From: Castor canadensis
Taxonomy: Eukaryota > Chordata > Mammalia > Rodentia > Castoridae
NCBI RefSeq assembly: GCF_047511655.1
Contig: NC_133402.1
Coordinates: 67,770,951 to 67,834,950, forward strand
Length of the DNA: 64,000 nt
Reading direction: 5' to 3'
Shown here: in pieces, positions 48,106-60,900 of the stretch
Layout: each line of letters starts with the position of its first letter
How positions within the stretch are numbered: the first letter of the stretch is position 1
The notes under the pieces: model-generated
The model's database searches: none
Told to the model about the DNA's origin: nothing
What the model saw: only the letters and a program-made list of their open reading frames with translations
Translations under genes and position numbers: made by a program

Positions 48106-51100
48106 TTATAATCCACATATGAGGGAGAACATGAGATTTCTGGCCTTCTGAGCCTGACTAACTTCGCTTAAGATGATGTTCTCCAGTTCCATCCATTCAC
48201 TTGCAAATGACAAGATTTCATTCTTCTTCATGGCTGAGTAAAATTCCATTGTGTATAAATACATTTTCTTAATTTATTCATCAGTAGTGGGACATGTTGG
48301 CTGTTTCCAATAGCTTGGCTGTTGTGAATAGTGCTGCAATAAACATGGGTGTGCAGGTGCCTCTGGAGTAACCTGAGTCGCATTCCTTTGGGTCTATCCC
48401 CAGGAGTGGGATTGCTGGATCATATGGCAGATCTCTGTTTAGTTTTTTAAGAAGACTAGATATTGTTTTCCAAAGTGGCTGTACTAGCTTGCATTCCCAT
48501 CAGCAGTGTATGAGGGTTAATTTTCCCCATATCCTCACCAACATTTGTTATTGGTGGTGTTCTCAACAGTAGCTGCTCTACCAGGAGTGGGGTGGAATCT
48601 TAGTGTGGTTTTGATTTGTATTTCCTTTATGGCCAGGGATGGTGAGCATTTTTTCATGTGTTTTTCAGATATTTGGACTTCTTCCTTTGAAAAAGTTCTG
48701 TTTAATTCAGTTGCCCATTTTGTTATTGGGTCACTGATTTTTGGGGAGATTAGTTTTCTTGAGCTTCATGTGTATTCTGGTTATCAGTCCCTTGTCTGGT
48801 ATATATTCTGTGGGTAGCCTCTTCAATTTAGAGACAAATTCTTTTGTTGTGCAGAAGCTTTTTAATTTCATGTAGTCCCATTTGTCCATCCTTTCTCTTA
48901 GTTGCTGAGCTTCTGATGTTCTACTGAGGAAGTGCTTGCCTATACCTATTGCTTCCAAAGTATTCCCTGCTCTTTCCTGTACTAGCTTCAAGGTTTCGTG
49001 TCTGATATTAAGGTCCTTAATCCACTTTGAGTTGATACTAGCACAGGTGACAGACATGGATCAAGTTTCAATTTTCTACAGGCAGATATCCAGTTTTCCC
49101 AACAACATAGGTTGAAGAGGCTGTCTTTTCTCCATCATATGTATTTGGCACCTTTGTCAAAAATTAGGTGAGCATAGCTGTGTGGATTCATTTCCTGGTC
49201 CTCTATTCTGTTCCACTATTCTTTATGTCTGTTTTTGTGCCAGGGCTCTGTAGTATAGTTTGAAGTCAGGTATTGTGATACGTCCTGCATTGCTCTTTTT
49301 TCCTCAGTATTGCCTTGGCTATTCGTGGTCTTTCGTGTTTCCAAATGAACTTTAGGGTAGATTTTTCAACCTCTTTGATGAATGTCATTGGGATTTTGAA
49401 GGGAATTGAATTAAACATGTAGATTGCTTTTGGTAGTATAGCCATTTTTACTATGTTGATTCTACCAACACATGAGCATGGGAGATCTTTCCACCTTTTG
49501 TAGTCTTCTTCAATTTTTCTTCAGTGGTTTGTAGTTCTCCTTGTAGAGGTCATTTACTAAATGGAATTTTCTTATATTCTTTCTTAATCTGCTCATTGTT
49601 GCTGTATAGAAATGTTACTGATTTTTATAAATTGATTTTGCATTTTGCTACTTTGCTGAAGCTCTTTATGGTGTCTAGGGGTTTTTGGGTGGAGTCTTTC
49701 AGGTCTTTAATGTACAAGATCATATCGTCTGTGAACAGAAATAGTTTTACTACTTCTTTACCTATTTGTATTCCTTTTATTTCTTCTTGCCTGATTGCTC
49801 TGGCTAGGAATTCCAAAACAATGTTGAATAGGAGTGGGGATAGCGGATACCCTATCTTGTTCCTGATTTTAGGGGGAATGGTTTCAGTTCTTCCCCATTA
49901 AGTCTGATGTTGGGTATACATTTGTTATATATAGCCTTTATATTGATGAGGTACATTCCTTCTATTCCTCATTTTTTTTAGAGCTTTTATCATGAAGTGG
50001 TGCTGGATCTTGTCAAAGCCTTTTCTGCTTCTATTGAGATGATCAAGTGGTTTTTGTCTTTGTTTCTATTAATGTGCTGTATTACATTTATTGATTTGCA
50101 TATGTTGAGCCACCCCAGCATCCCTGGGATGATGCCGACTTGGTCATGATGAATGATCTTTCTGGTATGTCATTGGATTTGGTTTGCCAATACTTTATTG
50201 AGGATTTTTGCATTGATGTTCAATAAGGAGATTGGCCTATAGTTCTCCTTTTTGGTGGTGTCCTTGTCAAGTTTGGAGATGAGTATAATACAGCTTTCAT
50301 AAAATGAGTTATACAGTATTATTTCCCTTTCTATTTCATGGAGCAGTTTAAGGAGGGTTGGTATCAGTTCTTCTTTAAAGGTCTGATAGAATTCAGCAGA
50401 GAATCCATCAGGTCCTGGACTTTTCATTTTTGGGAGACTCTATTGCTGCTTCAATTTCATTTTGTGTTATAGATCTATTCAGGTGATTAATATCCTCTTG
50501 GATCAGTTTTGGATGGTTGTAAGTATCTAGAAATTTGTCCATTTCATCAAGATTTTCAAATTTATTAGTTTCCTGGTGCTTGTTGTTGTCTCCTCTTTTT
50601 CATTTCTGATTTTACTAATTTGGGTCTTTTCCCTCCTCATTTTAGTCAGATTTGCCAGGGATTTGTCAATTTTGTATATTTTTTCAAAGAACCAGCTTTT
50701 TGTTTGATTGATTCTTTGTATGGTTTTTCATCTCTATTTTATTGATTTCAGCACCTATTTTTATTTTTTCTCTCCTTCTGATTGTTTTGGATTTAGCTTG
50801 TTCTTGTTTTGCTAGGAGTTTGAGATGTAGCATTAGTTCGATTATTTGAGATCTTTCTTTTTTTTAATATATGCACTCATGGCTATAAACTTTCCTCTTG
50901 GGACTGCCTTTGCTGTGTCCCATAGGTTCTGGTAGGTGGTGTTTTCATTTTCATTAAATTCTAGGAACTCTTTCATTTCCTCTCTTATTTCTTCTATGAC
51001 TCACTGATCATTGAGCAATGTGTTATTCAGCCTCTAATTATTTGTGTATTTTCTGATGTTGCTTTTATTGTTGAGTTCTAGTTTTAATGCATTGTGATCA

Positions 51101-51779
51101 GATAGTATGCAGGGAGTTATTTCAATTTTCTCATATTTATTGAAGCTTGCTTTGTGCCCTGAGATATGATCTATTTTGGAGAAAGTTCCATGGGCTGCTG
51201 AGGAAAATGTATATTGTGACATTGCAGAGTGAAATAGTCTGTGCATATCTGTTAGGTCCATTCAATCTATGGTGTCATTTAGTTCTAGGGTTTCTTTGCT
51301 GATTTTTTTTTTTTTGGATGACCTATCTCTTGGTGATAGCAGGGTATTAAAGCCTCCCACTGCTACTGTGTTGGAGTTAAATGTGTTTTTAAGTCCTTTA
51401 GTGTATGTGATTAAATTGGGTACACTGACATTGGATGCATATAGGTTGATAATTATTATTTCCTTTTGATGTACTGCCCCTTTTATTAGTTTGAAGTGTC
51501 CTTCTTTGTCTCATTTGACTAATTTCAGTTTGAAGTCTACTTTGTCTGATATAAGTATTGCTATTCCTGCCTGGTTTGGGGGGCCATTGGCTTGGTAAGT
51601 CTTCCAGCCTTTCACCCTAAGCCAGGGCTTGTTTCTGTCAATAAGATGGGTCTCTTGTAAAGAACAGGTTGTCAGATCTTCCTTTTTAATACAGTTTGCC
51701 AAATGGTGTCTTTTGAGAGGGAGTTGAGTCCGTTGACATTCAGTATTAATATTGATATGTATGTGGTGATTCCTGTCAT
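48106..51779 (-). pseudogene. L1 ORF2 (endonuclease and reverse transcriptase), disabled
   Basis: ORF2 of an active L1 encodes an endonuclease that nicks the target and a reverse transcriptase that copies L1 RNA there. The start ATG at 51779 begins MTGITTYISILILNVNGLN, the usual N-terminus. The endonuclease motif QETHL is at about 51.64 kb and SDHNALKLEL at about 51.07 kb. The RT block has [14 protein letters not shown] and NYRPISLLN at 50.2-50.4 kb. The catalytic block at about 49.73 kb reads [12 protein letters not shown], with FTDD where FADD is usual. The C-terminal region with KWDYMKLKSFCT is at 48.9 kb. The frame ends FSLICGL and TAA at 48106. Several frameshifts and stops split it into pieces of 60-110 codons. 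The total span of 3.67 kb is close to full length. Confidence 0.92.
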
Positions 51780-51822
51780 TTAGTTGTTCTTATTGTTTAA
51801 GGGTTTGACAGCCAAATCGATG

Positions 51823-53030
51823 CTACTTTCTGATTCCTTCTCTTTTCTTTTCCTGTGGTTTGATACTTCCTGTCCTCTCATGGTTTTCTTTGTTTTCATC
51901 TTCTGTGTGCAGAATTCCACATAGAATCTTCTGTAGTGGTCTCTTGGTGGCTTATTTTAGTTTCTTTTTATCATGGAAGATTTTTATTCCTCCAACAATT
52001 TGAATGATACATTTGCTGGGTAGAATATCCTAGGGTTGAAATTGTTTCAGTGCTCAAAATACCTCACTCCGTACCCTTCTTGCTTTTAAGATTTCTATTG
52101 AGAAATCTGCTGTTATTTTTGTGGGTTTACCTTTATATGTTATTTGTTTTTTCTCTCTTACAGTCTTCAGTATTCTTTCTCTGTTCTCTGTGTTAGCTGT
52201 TTTGATGATAATATGCCATAGAGAGGTTCTATTTTGGTCAAGTATGGTTGGGTCCTGGAGGTTTCCTGAACCTGAATGGGCAAAACTTTCTTGAGACTTG
52301 GGAAATTTTCTGCTATTATTTTGTTGAATATATTATTTACCTTGTTGGCTTGCACCTCTTATCCTTCTTTGATGCTCATGAAGAAGGTTTTGTCTTTTGA
52401 TGGAGTCAGTAAGCTCTTGCATATTCCTTTCACAGCTCTTGAGTTTTTTGACTAAAAGTTCTTCTTTTTCTTTAACATCTATTTTATCTTTGAGCCCTGA
52501 GTTTCTGTCTCCCACTGGTTCTAGTCTGCTGGCTTTCCACTACACTTTTTATTTGATTAAAGGGACATATTATTTCCAGGATTTCTTTCGATTCTTTTTT
52601 CTGAGGTTTTCCATATCCTTGTTCAACTCCTCTTTCACATCTTGTGTTGTCTTGTTTATTTCATATTTCTCCTTTTTTATAGTCATCTTTGTTTCACTTT
52701 GGTGTTTGTTGAAGTCCTCACTGAGTTCATTTAGTTGTTTCTATGTCTTCTCAAGTTTCTTACGTGTGGTGTCTTGCTATATCTTGAGTTCATCTTGTAC
52801 CTTCTGTTTAACCATGTCTTGTAGCTTCTCCATGAGTTTCTCAATGATCCCATCCATGATTTCCTACTTGAGAGATTTTTTTTGTGATGATCACTGAGCT
52901 CATTGGTAATATTTATCATTTTTCTGTTGGGGTCAGGAACTGGATATTCATTTTCTTCATTTCCCACTAAATCCTCTATTGAATTGTTCTTTTCAGGAGT
53001 ACAGTTTCCTTATCTTCTTCTTCTCCCCAT
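51823..53030 (-). pseudogene. L1 ORF1 (RNA-binding protein), disabled
   Basis: ORF1p is a trimeric RNA-binding chaperone that coats L1 RNA. A plausible start ATG is at 53030. The coiled-coil N-terminal part is at 52.4-52.97 kb (for example VKEKEELLVKKLKSCERNMQ). The stretch IIAENFPSL is at about 52.3 kb, and the C-terminal ITADFSIEILKA at about 52.1 kb is typical of L1 ORF1p. The frame ends in TAG at 51823-51825, after a C-terminus that includes an internal in-frame stop near 51.96 kb. At least two frameshifts are present. The 166-codon plus frame at 52397-52897 is only its antisense shadow. Confidence 0.85.
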
Positions 53031-53429
53031 GCTTCTAATTGGTGTTGTGCAGCTACATCCTTGATAGCTAGTTGGTGCTTTTATTTGCCTACCTTCTTTC
53101 CCTTGATTTAATTTTTGTGTTGTGAGAGACTTGGTTGTGAGCTAGGTTGGTGTGCTATTTCTGTCCCTGGTCTGGAAGTGTAAATTATCAATAACAAATT
53201 CACAGGTTCAATGCCAAACCAGTTGTTTACATATTATATAGAAAACCTCTTGATATACATATTTAAGATGTATAACATCTATAAATGGGGGACTTGGGTG
53301 GGAGGGTAATGGTTGTTTGACTAGAGATAGAAACTTGGGTAAATTAAGAAAATTTGTTTAATTTGGAAGCATTTTACTTGGCTTTTTGTAGTTAAGTGAG
53401 AACTTGGGTAAGTCAAGAATGTTTATTTA

Positions 53430-53556
53430 TGCTTGGTATGCTGACACATGTATATAATCCCAGCTCTCAGAAGGCCAAGGCAGGAAGATCATGAGTTCCA
53501 GGTCAGCCTGAGTTACCAGGTGAGACCCTGTCTAAAAAAAACAAAAGTAACAACAA
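53430..53556 (+). mobile_element. B1-type SINE monomer with target-site duplication
   Basis: It begins gcttggtatgctgacacatg and contains gtatataatcccagctctca, gttccaggtcagcctgagtt and gagaccctgtctaaaaaaaa. It is a B1 unit without an ID half. The 15-bp flanks aagaatgtttattta (53415-53429) and aagaatctttattta (53557-53571) differ by one base. Confidence 0.92.
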
Positions 53557-53571
53557 AAGAATCTTTATTTA

Positions 53572-56067
53572 AGAGAATGGTGACTTTAAAAACAGTTATT
53601 TGAAGAGGACTGTAAATATAAGTAAGTTTAATCTATTTAAGCTTAGATTTAAGAAATCCCTGGTGCATAATTTGAGCCAAATGAAAATTACCTCCTATAG
53701 ATTTCCCTAGATATTTTCCTGGAAATAGCATCTCCTGGGAAGCTAAAGAGATATGAGTAATATTGGGGAAGCATGCCCTTAATCTACAGAGAAAATTTAG
53801 TTGTATTTCCATGGGGTGTTCTTTGCTGATTGTAAAATATTTACTTGTTAATAGGAGAGGTTCATTTCTTTTTCCCTCACTTTAGCCCACTCAGTTTCAG
53901 AAGTTGTATGCATTTTGCATTTATTCCAATTTCTAGAAAGTGATTATATGTGACTATGTTAATTAGAGATTCTAAATTGAAGGAGTAAATAATTTACATT
54001 TTATTTGAGGAGCTAAATCTGCAGAGGATTCCAGTTTTATGAGTGGAGGGAGCATCCTTCTGGGGGCAGCTTTCATCTAGTGCAAGCAGATTTCAAAACT
54101 CTGAACATGACAATGTCAGGTGAGATAAAGACATTGAGGAAATTCTTTTATGGTAAATTGCAATAGTCAGTGTAGTTAAAAGGCTCCAGCAACTATGCCA
54201 TGTGTATAGATGTGGTTCTCTAATTGGATTGTGATCTCCTAGAAGTCAGGAATCACAGTGCCTGGTTCCACCTCAGAAACAAATTTCTTCTCTGGGAAAA
54301 TCCACATTGACATTTTTATCACTTGCCAATTTGTTCTGGTTACTGCCCAATCATATTTTGAACTTGAAAAATAACCTTTAGAGAATTAGCATGGATTAGA
54401 TGACTAATGACAGAGAACATAATAAATAAAAAAGACAGCAGTGTCTCATGAGAAAGTCTCCCGCAACCCAGGAGCACAGGTGTGCAGCAGTGAGTCTCAA
54501 AGTTCTTCCTGAAAGGGACCTGCAGCCATCGCCTACATAACCACACACACTGAGGAAGAGGAATGTCCTGTTGGGTCAGGAACATGCTAACTCACCCACC
54601 TGAACCACCATGGTAGCTCCTTTCTTAAAGCAGGGGCACATGGGTGTCAGATAAATAATTACAGCCTAACACACGTCTGTTTCACAGATAGTCCAAGGAT
54701 TCATCTTGTGGTCACTCCAGCATTTCTCAAATAATTGGAATGAATATACTGAGTGTTTGTAGGGTCCTCACATTGACCTATAGAATCAGTTATTAGAGTA
54801 AAAGACACTACAGGGAAGCTCCTGAAACTTCCTCCACCAAAATAGTTAATTAAAAACAATATTGCAATGTGGAAGAATGACAGAGGTTAGTGCCACCTCC
54901 AAGGATTGTGAAGACATAGAGGTTATCACCATTTAGTGCAGTATATAATGTCATTTAATTCACCCATCTGGCCTTTGAAAAACTGGACATATCATGGTGG
55001 ATGACCACCATGAATTCTATACTGAATATATCTTTATCACAAGAGATTAGCACAGCCCCAGGTTCATGTGTGTAGCTATTGACATGGCAAATACATTTCT
55101 CCATACTTTTGGAAAAGAGGATCTGAAGAAGTTTGCATTCATTTGAATGGACAGCAGTACAAATCCATGGATATGCCCCAAATCAACATAAATAGATTAT
55201 ACTATGCTCTGTGTCACAATATAATCCAAAGGGACTTGTTTAATCTGATCATCCTGCAGAATGTCACTTAAGTCCACTATGTTGCTCAACCATGTCAATC
55301 AGTCCTGATAGGCAAGAAATGGCAAGTTCTCTAGATGCCTTTGTAAGACCCATAAGCCTCAGATGTGGGAAGAAAGTTCAATAATAATCAGGGACCTTCA
55401 ATTTGAGTGAAGTTTTTAGTAGTATGAAGAATGCCAGAATATTCCCTTCAAAGTAAAAAAAAAAATCTTCCATTAGTTAAAACACAATGGTTGGTGGGTT
55501 TCTTTGGGTTTTAGAAGCAACACATTCTTATAAATTTTCAGGGACTGTAACCACAAGGAATCCCGAAGAAGATGTGCTTGAAAAGAGTAAAATTCATACA
55601 AAAAGGGAACGTTTTTGGGTGATGCAAGGAGAAGTAGTGATGCTGGCCTAGGTTCTCTCTCTAGCTGGTCCTCCTCCCTCAGCGCCCATCCCAACCATTG
55701 TGTTGTGAGTAATGGCTGTCTCCTTCTGGGAGCAAACCAGCAGTCTTCCCAAACTCAAGAGACCTCAGCCAGACTGAGACTTTTCAATTCCACCAGTCCC
55801 TTGCTTCAAAGTAAACCAACTCTAGTGCAATTGTTATTTCAGGCCTTTCTGCACAATCAAACCAAAGCAAATCTCTCTTACCTTCTCCCCTGGATGCTCC
55901 TCTGTGAGTGCCTCTTCCATCCATAAGTCCCCTGGGCCACAATTCCAGTCTCAGTCTGTGCTTTTCCAGGAAGCTCAATTTAACATTCCATTTATATAAA
56001 TTAAATATGCATGTACATCAACCCCAGCACACAAATAAGGGAACACACCAAACACATTAGACTCATT
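53572..56067. other. Unique non-coding DNA
   Basis: There is a possible L2-like scrap at about 54215-54265 (attggattgtgatctcctag). The 103-codon plus frame at 55615-55926 has no domain, and the 64-codon minus frame overlaps it. I do not call a gene. Confidence 0.35.
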
Positions 56068-56734
56068 ACTTGATGGGGGATCTATACACAATGGAATTTT
56101 ATGCAGCCATGAAGAAGAACGAAATGTTATCATTCGCTGGTAAATGGATGGAATTGGAGAACATCATTCTGAGCGAGGTTAGCCTGGCCCAAAAGACCAA
56201 AAATCGTATGTTCTCCCTCATATGTGGACATTAGATCAAGGGCAAACACAACAAGGGGATTGGACTATGAGCACATGATAAAAGCGAGAGCACACAAGGG
56301 AGGGGTGAGGACAGGTAAGACACCTAAAAAACTAGCTAGCATTTGTTGCCCTTAACGCAGAGAAACTAAAGCAGATACCTTAAAGCAACTGAGGCCAATA
56401 GGAGAAGGGGACCAGGAACTAGAGAAAAGGTTAGATCAAAAAGAATTAACCTAGAAGGTAACACCCACGCACAGGAAATCAATGTGAGTCAATGCCCTGT
56501 ATAGCTATCCTTATCTCAACCAGCAAAAACCCTTGTTCCTTCCTATTATTGCTTATGCTCTCTCTACAACAAAATTAGAAATAAGGGCAAAATAGTTTCT
56601 GCCGGGTATTGGGGGGGGGAGAGGGAGGGGGCGGAGTGGGTGGTAAGGGAGGGGGTGGGGGCAGGGGGGAGAAATGAACCAAGCCTTGTATGCACATATG
56701 AATAATAAAAGAAAAATGAAAAAAAAAAAAAAGA
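56068..56734 (+). mobile_element. Young L1 3' end (ORF2 tail and G-rich 3' UTR), sense
   Basis: It begins gatctatacacaatggaatt in the last part of ORF2 (atgcagccatgaagaagaac, gaacatcattctgagcgagg) and reaches the ORF2 stop near 56235. It then continues through the same 3' UTR as the 31-kb copy, the G-rich tract at 56608-56672 and an A-rich tail. It is 5'-truncated. I could not find a target-site duplication. The preserved phrases and intact tail mark it as young. Confidence 0.92.
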
Positions 56735-56954
56735 AGCACGGTGTGTGTGGGGGGGGTTCTTTAAAGCTACATGACCCACAAGTGATGAACACTCAAGGCT
56801 TAAAGAAAAAAAAAAAAGAAATGAACTGTAGAGAGGAGGGTTGGGTGGACCAAGGTGGGTACTGAGACAAGAATTGAGGACTGTGATTAACTGTTCTTTA
56901 CCTCTAAAATCCAAAGATAAGTAAACAGATAGATACTTAAATTAGATCATCATT
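56735..56954. other. A-rich and G-rich unique DNA
   Basis: A short G-run (about 56750-56758) and an A-run (about 56804-56817). Nothing else is recognised. Confidence 0.4.
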
Positions 56955-57295
56955 CCTTTTTTTTTGGTGGTGCTGGGTTTTGAACTCAGGGCCTTGAACT
57001 TGCTAGGCAAGTGATCCATCACGTCAGCCACACCCACCAGCCTTTCTGCCTTATTTTGCTTTTCAGATAGGGTCTCACTTTTTGCCCAGGCCCACTTTTG
57101 GACATGGTCCTCCTGCATGTGCCTTCTGAGTGACTGGGACTTAAGCATGTGCCACCACACCCAACTTGTTTTTGAGATATGGTCTTGCTAACATTTTTTT
57201 TTTGCCTGGGTTGGCCTCAAAATGAAATCCATCATCTCTACCTCACATGTAGCTGGGATTGCCTGCCTGTACCCTAGCACACAACCCTTAAGCAA
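56955..57295 (-). mobile_element. Composite B1-B1-ID SINE, antisense
   Basis: The ID complement (gctgggttttgaactcaggg, cttgctaggcaagtgatcca) is followed by two B1 complements (gagtgactgggacttaagca and tgtagctgggattgcctgcc). The T-run before it is the antisense poly-A tail. I found no clear duplication. Confidence 0.87.
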
Positions 57296-58459
57296 ATTCT
57301 TGTCTCAAACAATGGAGATTCATTCAGGTAAGAGTTCAAATTACTGTTTCCTTAACATTTATCATTTAAATATTCTTCTACCTCCTGAGAATTCAAGCTG
57401 AAAAGATTCAGGTAAAATCCTGGGTGGTTTCTGAGTCCGGGCCAACCCTGTTTTTCAATATTTTACACAGCAAGTGTATAAGATAGTAAAGTTGCTACTT
57501 TTCCTACTTCTCCTTCCCAGTGGGCTTTTCTGTGCCCACTACCCACCACCAACCCACTCATCTCCCACCCTCAACTGTGAATGATATGGAAAACTTGCAA
57601 TCAGTACCAAAGCCATAAGAAGCACTTCAGCCACAGTTCTTTCCTTTGGATGAGCCCTAAGAGTATGTCTAATGTCACACAAGAACAGAGAAATATAATT
57701 TTAATATGGGAAGGGGATAATGGATTTCCTTCAGAATTAACTTATATGCTTTTCATGTCTCCATAATACCAAACACAGCAATGTGTAATTGGCTTTGCTT
57801 AATTGAATTTGTCACTATACTTTTCTCTAATTCAATCAGTTCAACTAGTAAATATTGATTAATGATCACTACTCTTGATGGCGGCAAAAAATCATTAAGA
57901 CACAGTCCATTTATTTAAGAAGTTTGTAATAAATGTTGGAGGAGAATATATGAACATATAAGCATTCTTCAGATTTTCCAATGGAAATGTATACACTCCA
58001 AACTTCCCAAAGCACTCTCACTTCAATACATAAAAATTATTTTCATTCTTCACCATGGAAAGAGTTAAAATTATTTTCTAATATATTTCAAACCTGCTTT
58101 TAGAAGTTGGATATTCTGTACAATGTCTTCCATGCCCTGGAAAGCAATATTTTATTTATCCCTCCCAGTTGGATTTGTAACCCAGCCGGCACAACCTGGG
58201 CGGAGCCTTCAATGTCCATTGACAATACTGCTTTCTCTCTTGATAGCAGAAGTGGGTTGAGGCCATTGGGATGACAAGGATCTCATCAGTTGAGGAAATT
58301 AGCATAGGAGGCTCTCTGATTTTTTGGAAATAAAGGTGACTATCATTGCTTAGGAATAGTGGGAAGATGTGCCATGCTCTGTTTCTGGATTCAAAGACCT
58401 GGAGTCCATCCAACTCTAGGTAAATGTGCGACCACACTGTTTTACAACCTGATTTCTTT
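57296..58459. other. Unique non-coding DNA
   Basis: Nothing is recognised. Short frames lack domains. Confidence 0.4.
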
Positions 58460-58671
58460 CTTCTTCTTATCTTTTTTTTTTCTTCAATACTGGGCTTTGA
58501 ACTCAGAGCCTTCACCATGAGCCACTCCACCAGCCCTATTTTTGTGATAGGTTTGTTTTTTTGAGATAGGGTCTTGCGACTATTTTGCCCAAGCTAGCTT
58601 TGAACCACGATCTTCCTGATCTTTGCCTCCTGAGTACCTAGAATTACAGGCGTGATCCACTGGCACCTGGC
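58460..58671 (-). mobile_element. B1-ID dimeric SINE, antisense, with target-site duplication
   Basis: The ID complement (aatactgggctttgaactca) is followed by the B1 complement (ctgagtacctagaattacag and gcgtgatccactggcacctg). The 16-bp flanks acaacctgatttcttt (58444-58459) and acaacctgatgtcttt (58672-58687) differ by one base. Confidence 0.92.
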
Positions 58672-58687
58672 ACAACCTGATGTCTTT

Positions 58688-60734
58688 ATAAAGCACAGGC
58701 ATAAAGTGCAATGGAGAGGTTCAGACCCCTGGAATAGGCTCACACTGAGGCTGGCAGCCATCTCACGGGGTTTCTATCCCCAGCATGGACTCAGCTACTC
58801 CCAATACTCCCAAGTACCCCACAGAATTTCCCCTGAGTGGTGCTCCACACCTTCTTCTGACACAATAACCCTCTTTCTTCTCTCTACCTGGTGAACCAGG
58901 ACAATAATTGAGTGCCCAAGTACCTGTCTCCTATGGTTGCATAGCTACAAATATATTTGTGGCTAAGATGTTGATGTTTCAGAAAAGTTATTATTTCTAA
59001 TTAGACTACTTTAAATAAACAGGACTGGCTGTACAGAGCCTCCAAAAGTCATCCCCGATTCAGTCAACTCAGGAAGAAGCTCCTAAGAAAGCACTTGCAC
59101 TCAACCCCTCCATCCAGAGGTCTCAGTCCTCCTTGTGAATTCCAGCACCAGCTCCATGCCTGTACCTCTCCTCCACATCATCCCCGAATTGCTCATGGTC
59201 AGTTCCTCCAGCATGAGGACAGCAGGGCACAGCGAGGGGGATGACTGTCCTCTCAATCCTTATCTTCCATCCATAGGATTCATAGCTACTCCAAGATTAA
59301 CCTAAAAAGTTAATTTGCCTTTCTAAGAAAGAACACAGGGTGAAAGTGCATTCTTATAAATCCAGGGGTGTGGCATGAGCTACTTCATCTTCCCTGTATC
59401 TTCCACAGCATCTCCAGCAAAAAGTACACATTCTCAGTACAAAACCTCAAACCCTTTAGTTAGTGGACACTACAGCAGCAATCACCTGGGACCAGTGTGA
59501 CCACCTCTTCCAAAAGTTTTGGTAGAAGGTGGTCAATCTTAGACACAGCTAAAGCCTGCATGGATGCTAGACACTTCTTTCCTCTTACCAGACCACCAAG
59601 AGAGAGCAAGAATACTCTTATGGGAAACTATGATCAGCAAAGTCTCTGCCTTCAGTTCTTCCTGTACTAATCCCTGTGCAGCTCTGGCCCGACATATCTC
59701 TGGTCTGCATGGCCACAGATCCACTCTTCCTCTCAGATCTTTCCGCTGTGCCTTCTGGAAATTCTGTGGAATCCTAACAGACTTTTCTGTCTCCCACTTC
59801 TTGAATGCACATTTCTCACATTCCTACAGGGAAACTGGATTTTCTCACGAGATGCCACATCCCCTGTCTTCCTTTGGAGATAGGTCAGGCCACTTCCCAT
59901 GGCCACTTCCAGACCTCTGCAGCTCCCTGTGGCATGTATAGCAAGCATCTTCTTCTTTGAACCTTCCATTCCTTATCAACATCCTCTTCTTTGGCTTCTC
60001 TCTTTTAAGACATCAATGCATTCCTTTTCCCCCCCAACATTTGATGTCATCCAGGGCAGTCAACAATCACATGAGCTGCACAACACCCTGACCTCTTTCC
60101 CTGGTCCCCTCATTGTCAGAGAGCCATATACCCGGTTCACTTTGAACTCTAAAAAAGGTAAATTCAACCACTACCATCTCTTCTGACATCTTTCTGTGCT
60201 GTTACCCTGTTTCCTATCCCTTAATCTACTGGGTCCTCCAGTCTCAAGACCCTCCATGTCATTTCAAGGTCCCAACCCCTCTTCCTTTCATTTTCTTCTG
60301 TCCAAGGTTAGCCTCAATATTTCAGCTTTTCAATAATCACTTGCCCATCTTGTCAACTCCCTTCAACCTTCTCTTTCCATGGTACTTGCATGTGAAAAAA
60401 TAAACTTTTTTTTACTGTTTTACTCTCACTTTTAACTTGGAAAACAAAATGGTATATATAGATGTTATTTTTAATCTATAAAGATTTTAGTGTTTTATTA
60501 ATCTTTAGATCATTTTTTGTTTAAATTTTTATTTATGGCTTGTTAAATTTTTCTTGACCCTGTTTAGTGAAAAATGCCATGAGATGTTGAAAGTGTGTAC
60601 AGCAGCAGTCATTCTGACACATGTGACACACATGACACATAAGATGGTTTGCAGCCTGACTCTAAGCCCCGTGAGGGACTCTGCCTTCAGCTTGGAAGAA
60701 ATTAGCTATCTTTAACTTGACATTTATAATATTA
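58688..60734. other. Unique, pyrimidine-rich non-coding DNA
   Basis: From 59560 to 60380 the plus strand is rich in C and T, and a 125-codon plus frame (59564-59941) is open. It has an overlapping minus frame, no domain I recognise and no start context I would trust. It might be decayed LINE-2 coding sequence. I do not call a gene. Confidence 0.35.
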
Positions 60735-60815
60735 TACATCTATTCCCCATTTATAAATGAAGCAGAGGAGTTAGGGTGACAGCACACAGATTGTGTGGGA
60801 GTCCCTGCAAGAGGG
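60735..60815 (-). mobile_element. MIR fragment (tentative)
   Basis: The words attccccatttataaatgaa and gaggagttagggtgacagca loosely match the antisense MIR core. It is weak. Confidence 0.35.
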
Positions 60816-60870
60816 TCTTCTACTTTGGTTCCCTCTATTCACCCCAGCCAGCTCTCCAGCAGTGACATGT

Positions 60871-60900
60871 CCATTCAGAGCCACCATTCAGAGCCACCAT
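60871..60900. repeat. 13-bp tandem duplication
   Basis: The unit ccattcagagcca occurs twice in tandem, followed by a partial third copy, ccat. Confidence 0.8.

Larger units (their letters stand above)
47436..53200 (-). mobile_element. Nearly complete LINE-1 element
   Basis: Read on the minus strand it holds a short piece upstream of ORF1, ORF1, a 43-nt spacer, ORF2 and a 3' UTR of about 670 bp. The 3' UTR belongs to the older lineage found in fragments elsewhere. The poly-A tail has decayed to a short T-rich patch on plus at about 47429-47435. Frameshifts and stops disable both ORFs, so it cannot be autonomous. The 5' boundary is uncertain (53.06-53.23 kb), and I could not find a target-site duplication. 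Confidence 0.9.

Noticed and set aside
51780..51782. An apparent ORF1 stop directly abutting the ORF2 start ATG
   Set aside because: The frame that ends there is not the ORF1 frame. The frame matching the ORF1 C-terminus ends in TAG at 51823-51825, leaving a normal 43-nt spacer.
52397..52897. A 166-codon plus-strand frame rich in Phe, Ser and Leu
   Set aside because: It is antisense to L1 ORF1, and the amino-acid bias comes from the A-rich coiled-coil coding strand.
59564..59941. A 125-codon plus frame
   Set aside because: It is pyrimidine-rich with an overlapping minus frame and no recognised family. It could be decayed LINE-2.
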